Assembly (NCBI GenBank): GCA_003453695.1
Contig: DMNK01000140.1
Span: forward strand, 354 to 5,580
DNA from: Acidimicrobiaceae bacterium
GTDB taxonomy: Bacteria; Actinomycetota; Acidimicrobiia; Acidimicrobiales; UBA8190
DNA length: 5,227 nucleotides
Direction: 5' to 3'
The number at the start of each line of letters is the position of its first letter. The first letter of the stretch is position 1. A program made the position numbers and the translations under genes. The notes beneath the pieces were generated by a model that saw only the letters and a list, made by a program, of their open reading frames with translations, did no database searches and had not been told where the DNA came from. Shown piece after piece: positions 4,537 to 5,227 of this stretch.

Positions 4537-5227
4537 ATGGGTTCCGGGCAGAGCTTTGCCGCGTCGGTGGTGCTACCCGTCGTCATAGTTAGCACGGGGT
4601 GTCTCGTTTCTGCCTGTTCTCCATCATCGAGCGGGCAAGCGGCCACATCAACAGGGAGGACGACCACCTCGACCCTGCCGCCCGTCTGTCAGGAGTCGCA
4701 GCTCGACGTGTCCATTCCACGAATAGACCGGGGCGCTGGCATGGTCGGGACGACGATTCAGTTCCAGAACATGTCCCCAAGCACATGTTCGCTGAGTGGC
4801 TATCCCATGGTGATGCTCGTCGATGGAGCCGGACACACCTTGCTCAGTGCCACAGAGGAAACCTCCTCGGCGACCCTCGCCCCGGCGATTCTGCTTCCGA
4901 CGCAGAAGGCCACCGCGCGCCTCGATAGTGACGCGGTCCAGACGAACTTCTCTGTTCCGTGCGTTAGCACAACGACACTTTCAGTGACCCCACCCGGCAG
5001 CACCCGGCCGCTGTCGGTCGATGACGATCACGCGCAGGGCCTTGCCGGCTCAATCGACGCCTGCGACGGGGCGACCATCGAGCCGGTGCAGGCCCAGTCC
5101 ATCCCCGGTAAGCGGACGCCGCTTCCATGCCCCGGTGGCACGCTGTACGTCATCCCCGGCCGTGTGATCAGCGATGCGAAGTACAAGGGCATCGTCGTCA
5201 TGCTTCAGAACGACAGCGGCTGGAACT
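4537..5227 (+). CDS. DUF4232-type lipoprotein, C-terminus beyond right edge
   Basis: The frame is open to the window edge and gives 230 residues so far. The signal peptide is hydrophobic (residues 8-26) and ends in the lipobox LVSAC, with Cys27 lipidated. A Ser/Thr-rich linker follows (28-48). From Cys51 to about Cys176 the pattern matches DUF4232, an actinobacterial family of extracytoplasmic domains: a first cysteine, GMVGTTIQFQNMSPSTC with Cys84, the signature LSGYP-x-V, then Cys142 and Cys176. A second copy appears to start at Cys198 (CPGGTLYV), which aligns without gaps to Cys51 at an offset of 147. The ATG at 4537 is chosen; the GTG at 4534 is equally possible, and an in-frame TAG at 4465 limits any extension. 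No Shine-Dalgarno sequence is visible. The protein should be anchored on the outer face of the membrane; the molecular role of DUF4232 is not known to me. Confidence 0.85.
   Translation, partial: MGSGQSFAASVVLPVVIVSTGCLVSACSPSSSGQAATSTGRTTTSTLPPVCQESQLDVSIPRIDRGAGMVGTTIQFQNMSPSTCSLSGYPMVMLVDGAGHTLLSATEETSSATLAPAILLPTQKATARLDSDAVQTNFSVPCVSTTTLSVTPPGSTRPLSVDDDHAQGLAGSIDACDGATIEPVQAQSIPGKRTPLPCPGGTLYVIPGRVISDAKYKGIVVMLQNDSGWN

Noticed and set aside
4599..4928. Plus-strand frame of 109 codons inside the DUF4232 gene
   Set aside because: It is out of frame with a gene that has a lipobox, a cysteine framework and the LSGYP signature; it is a shadow.

Overview
The window is high-GC DNA (about 70% GC in its first 2.8 kb) with actinobacterial traits: GTG starts, 4-base start/stop overlaps, an OmpR-type regulator and kinase resembling Streptomyces CutR/CutS, and several lipoproteins with hydrophobic signal peptides and lipoboxes. 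It suggests an actinomycete-like bacterium (Actinomycetota). The sequence does not support a genus.

Layout. Bases 1-652 lie on the minus strand and hold a 196-residue cysteine-containing lipoprotein, followed with a GTGA overlap by the first 21 codons of another exported or membrane protein that leaves the left edge. A 221-base divergent intergenic region (653-873) separates this from a plus-strand two-component operon: a 217-residue response regulator (874-1527) and a 428-residue histidine kinase (1524-2810), joined by an ATGA overlap. A strong GC-rich stem-loop (2868-2924) follows the kinase. Beyond it GC falls in many stretches to about 55-58% and gene density drops. This part holds a 314-residue lipoprotein of no recognised family (2965-3909), a probable small minus-strand CPxCG protein (3995-4279), a stretch with no convincing gene (4280-4536), and the start of a DUF4232-type lipoprotein (4537 to the right edge), which is easy to miss because its frame is still open at the edge.

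How the parts may work together. The left half looks like a common actinobacterial arrangement in which a CutRS-like sensor system stands divergent to a lipoprotein plus exporter operon. The system probably senses an envelope signal and controls the divergent genes. The kinase's outer loop carries two cysteines, which suggests redox or misfolding sensing. The right half has no clear functional link beyond producing more surface lipoproteins. The most notable pattern is that all three lipoproteins in the window appear to be internally duplicated, each copy keeping a cysteine framework. I found no mobile element, CRISPR array, tRNA or rRNA.
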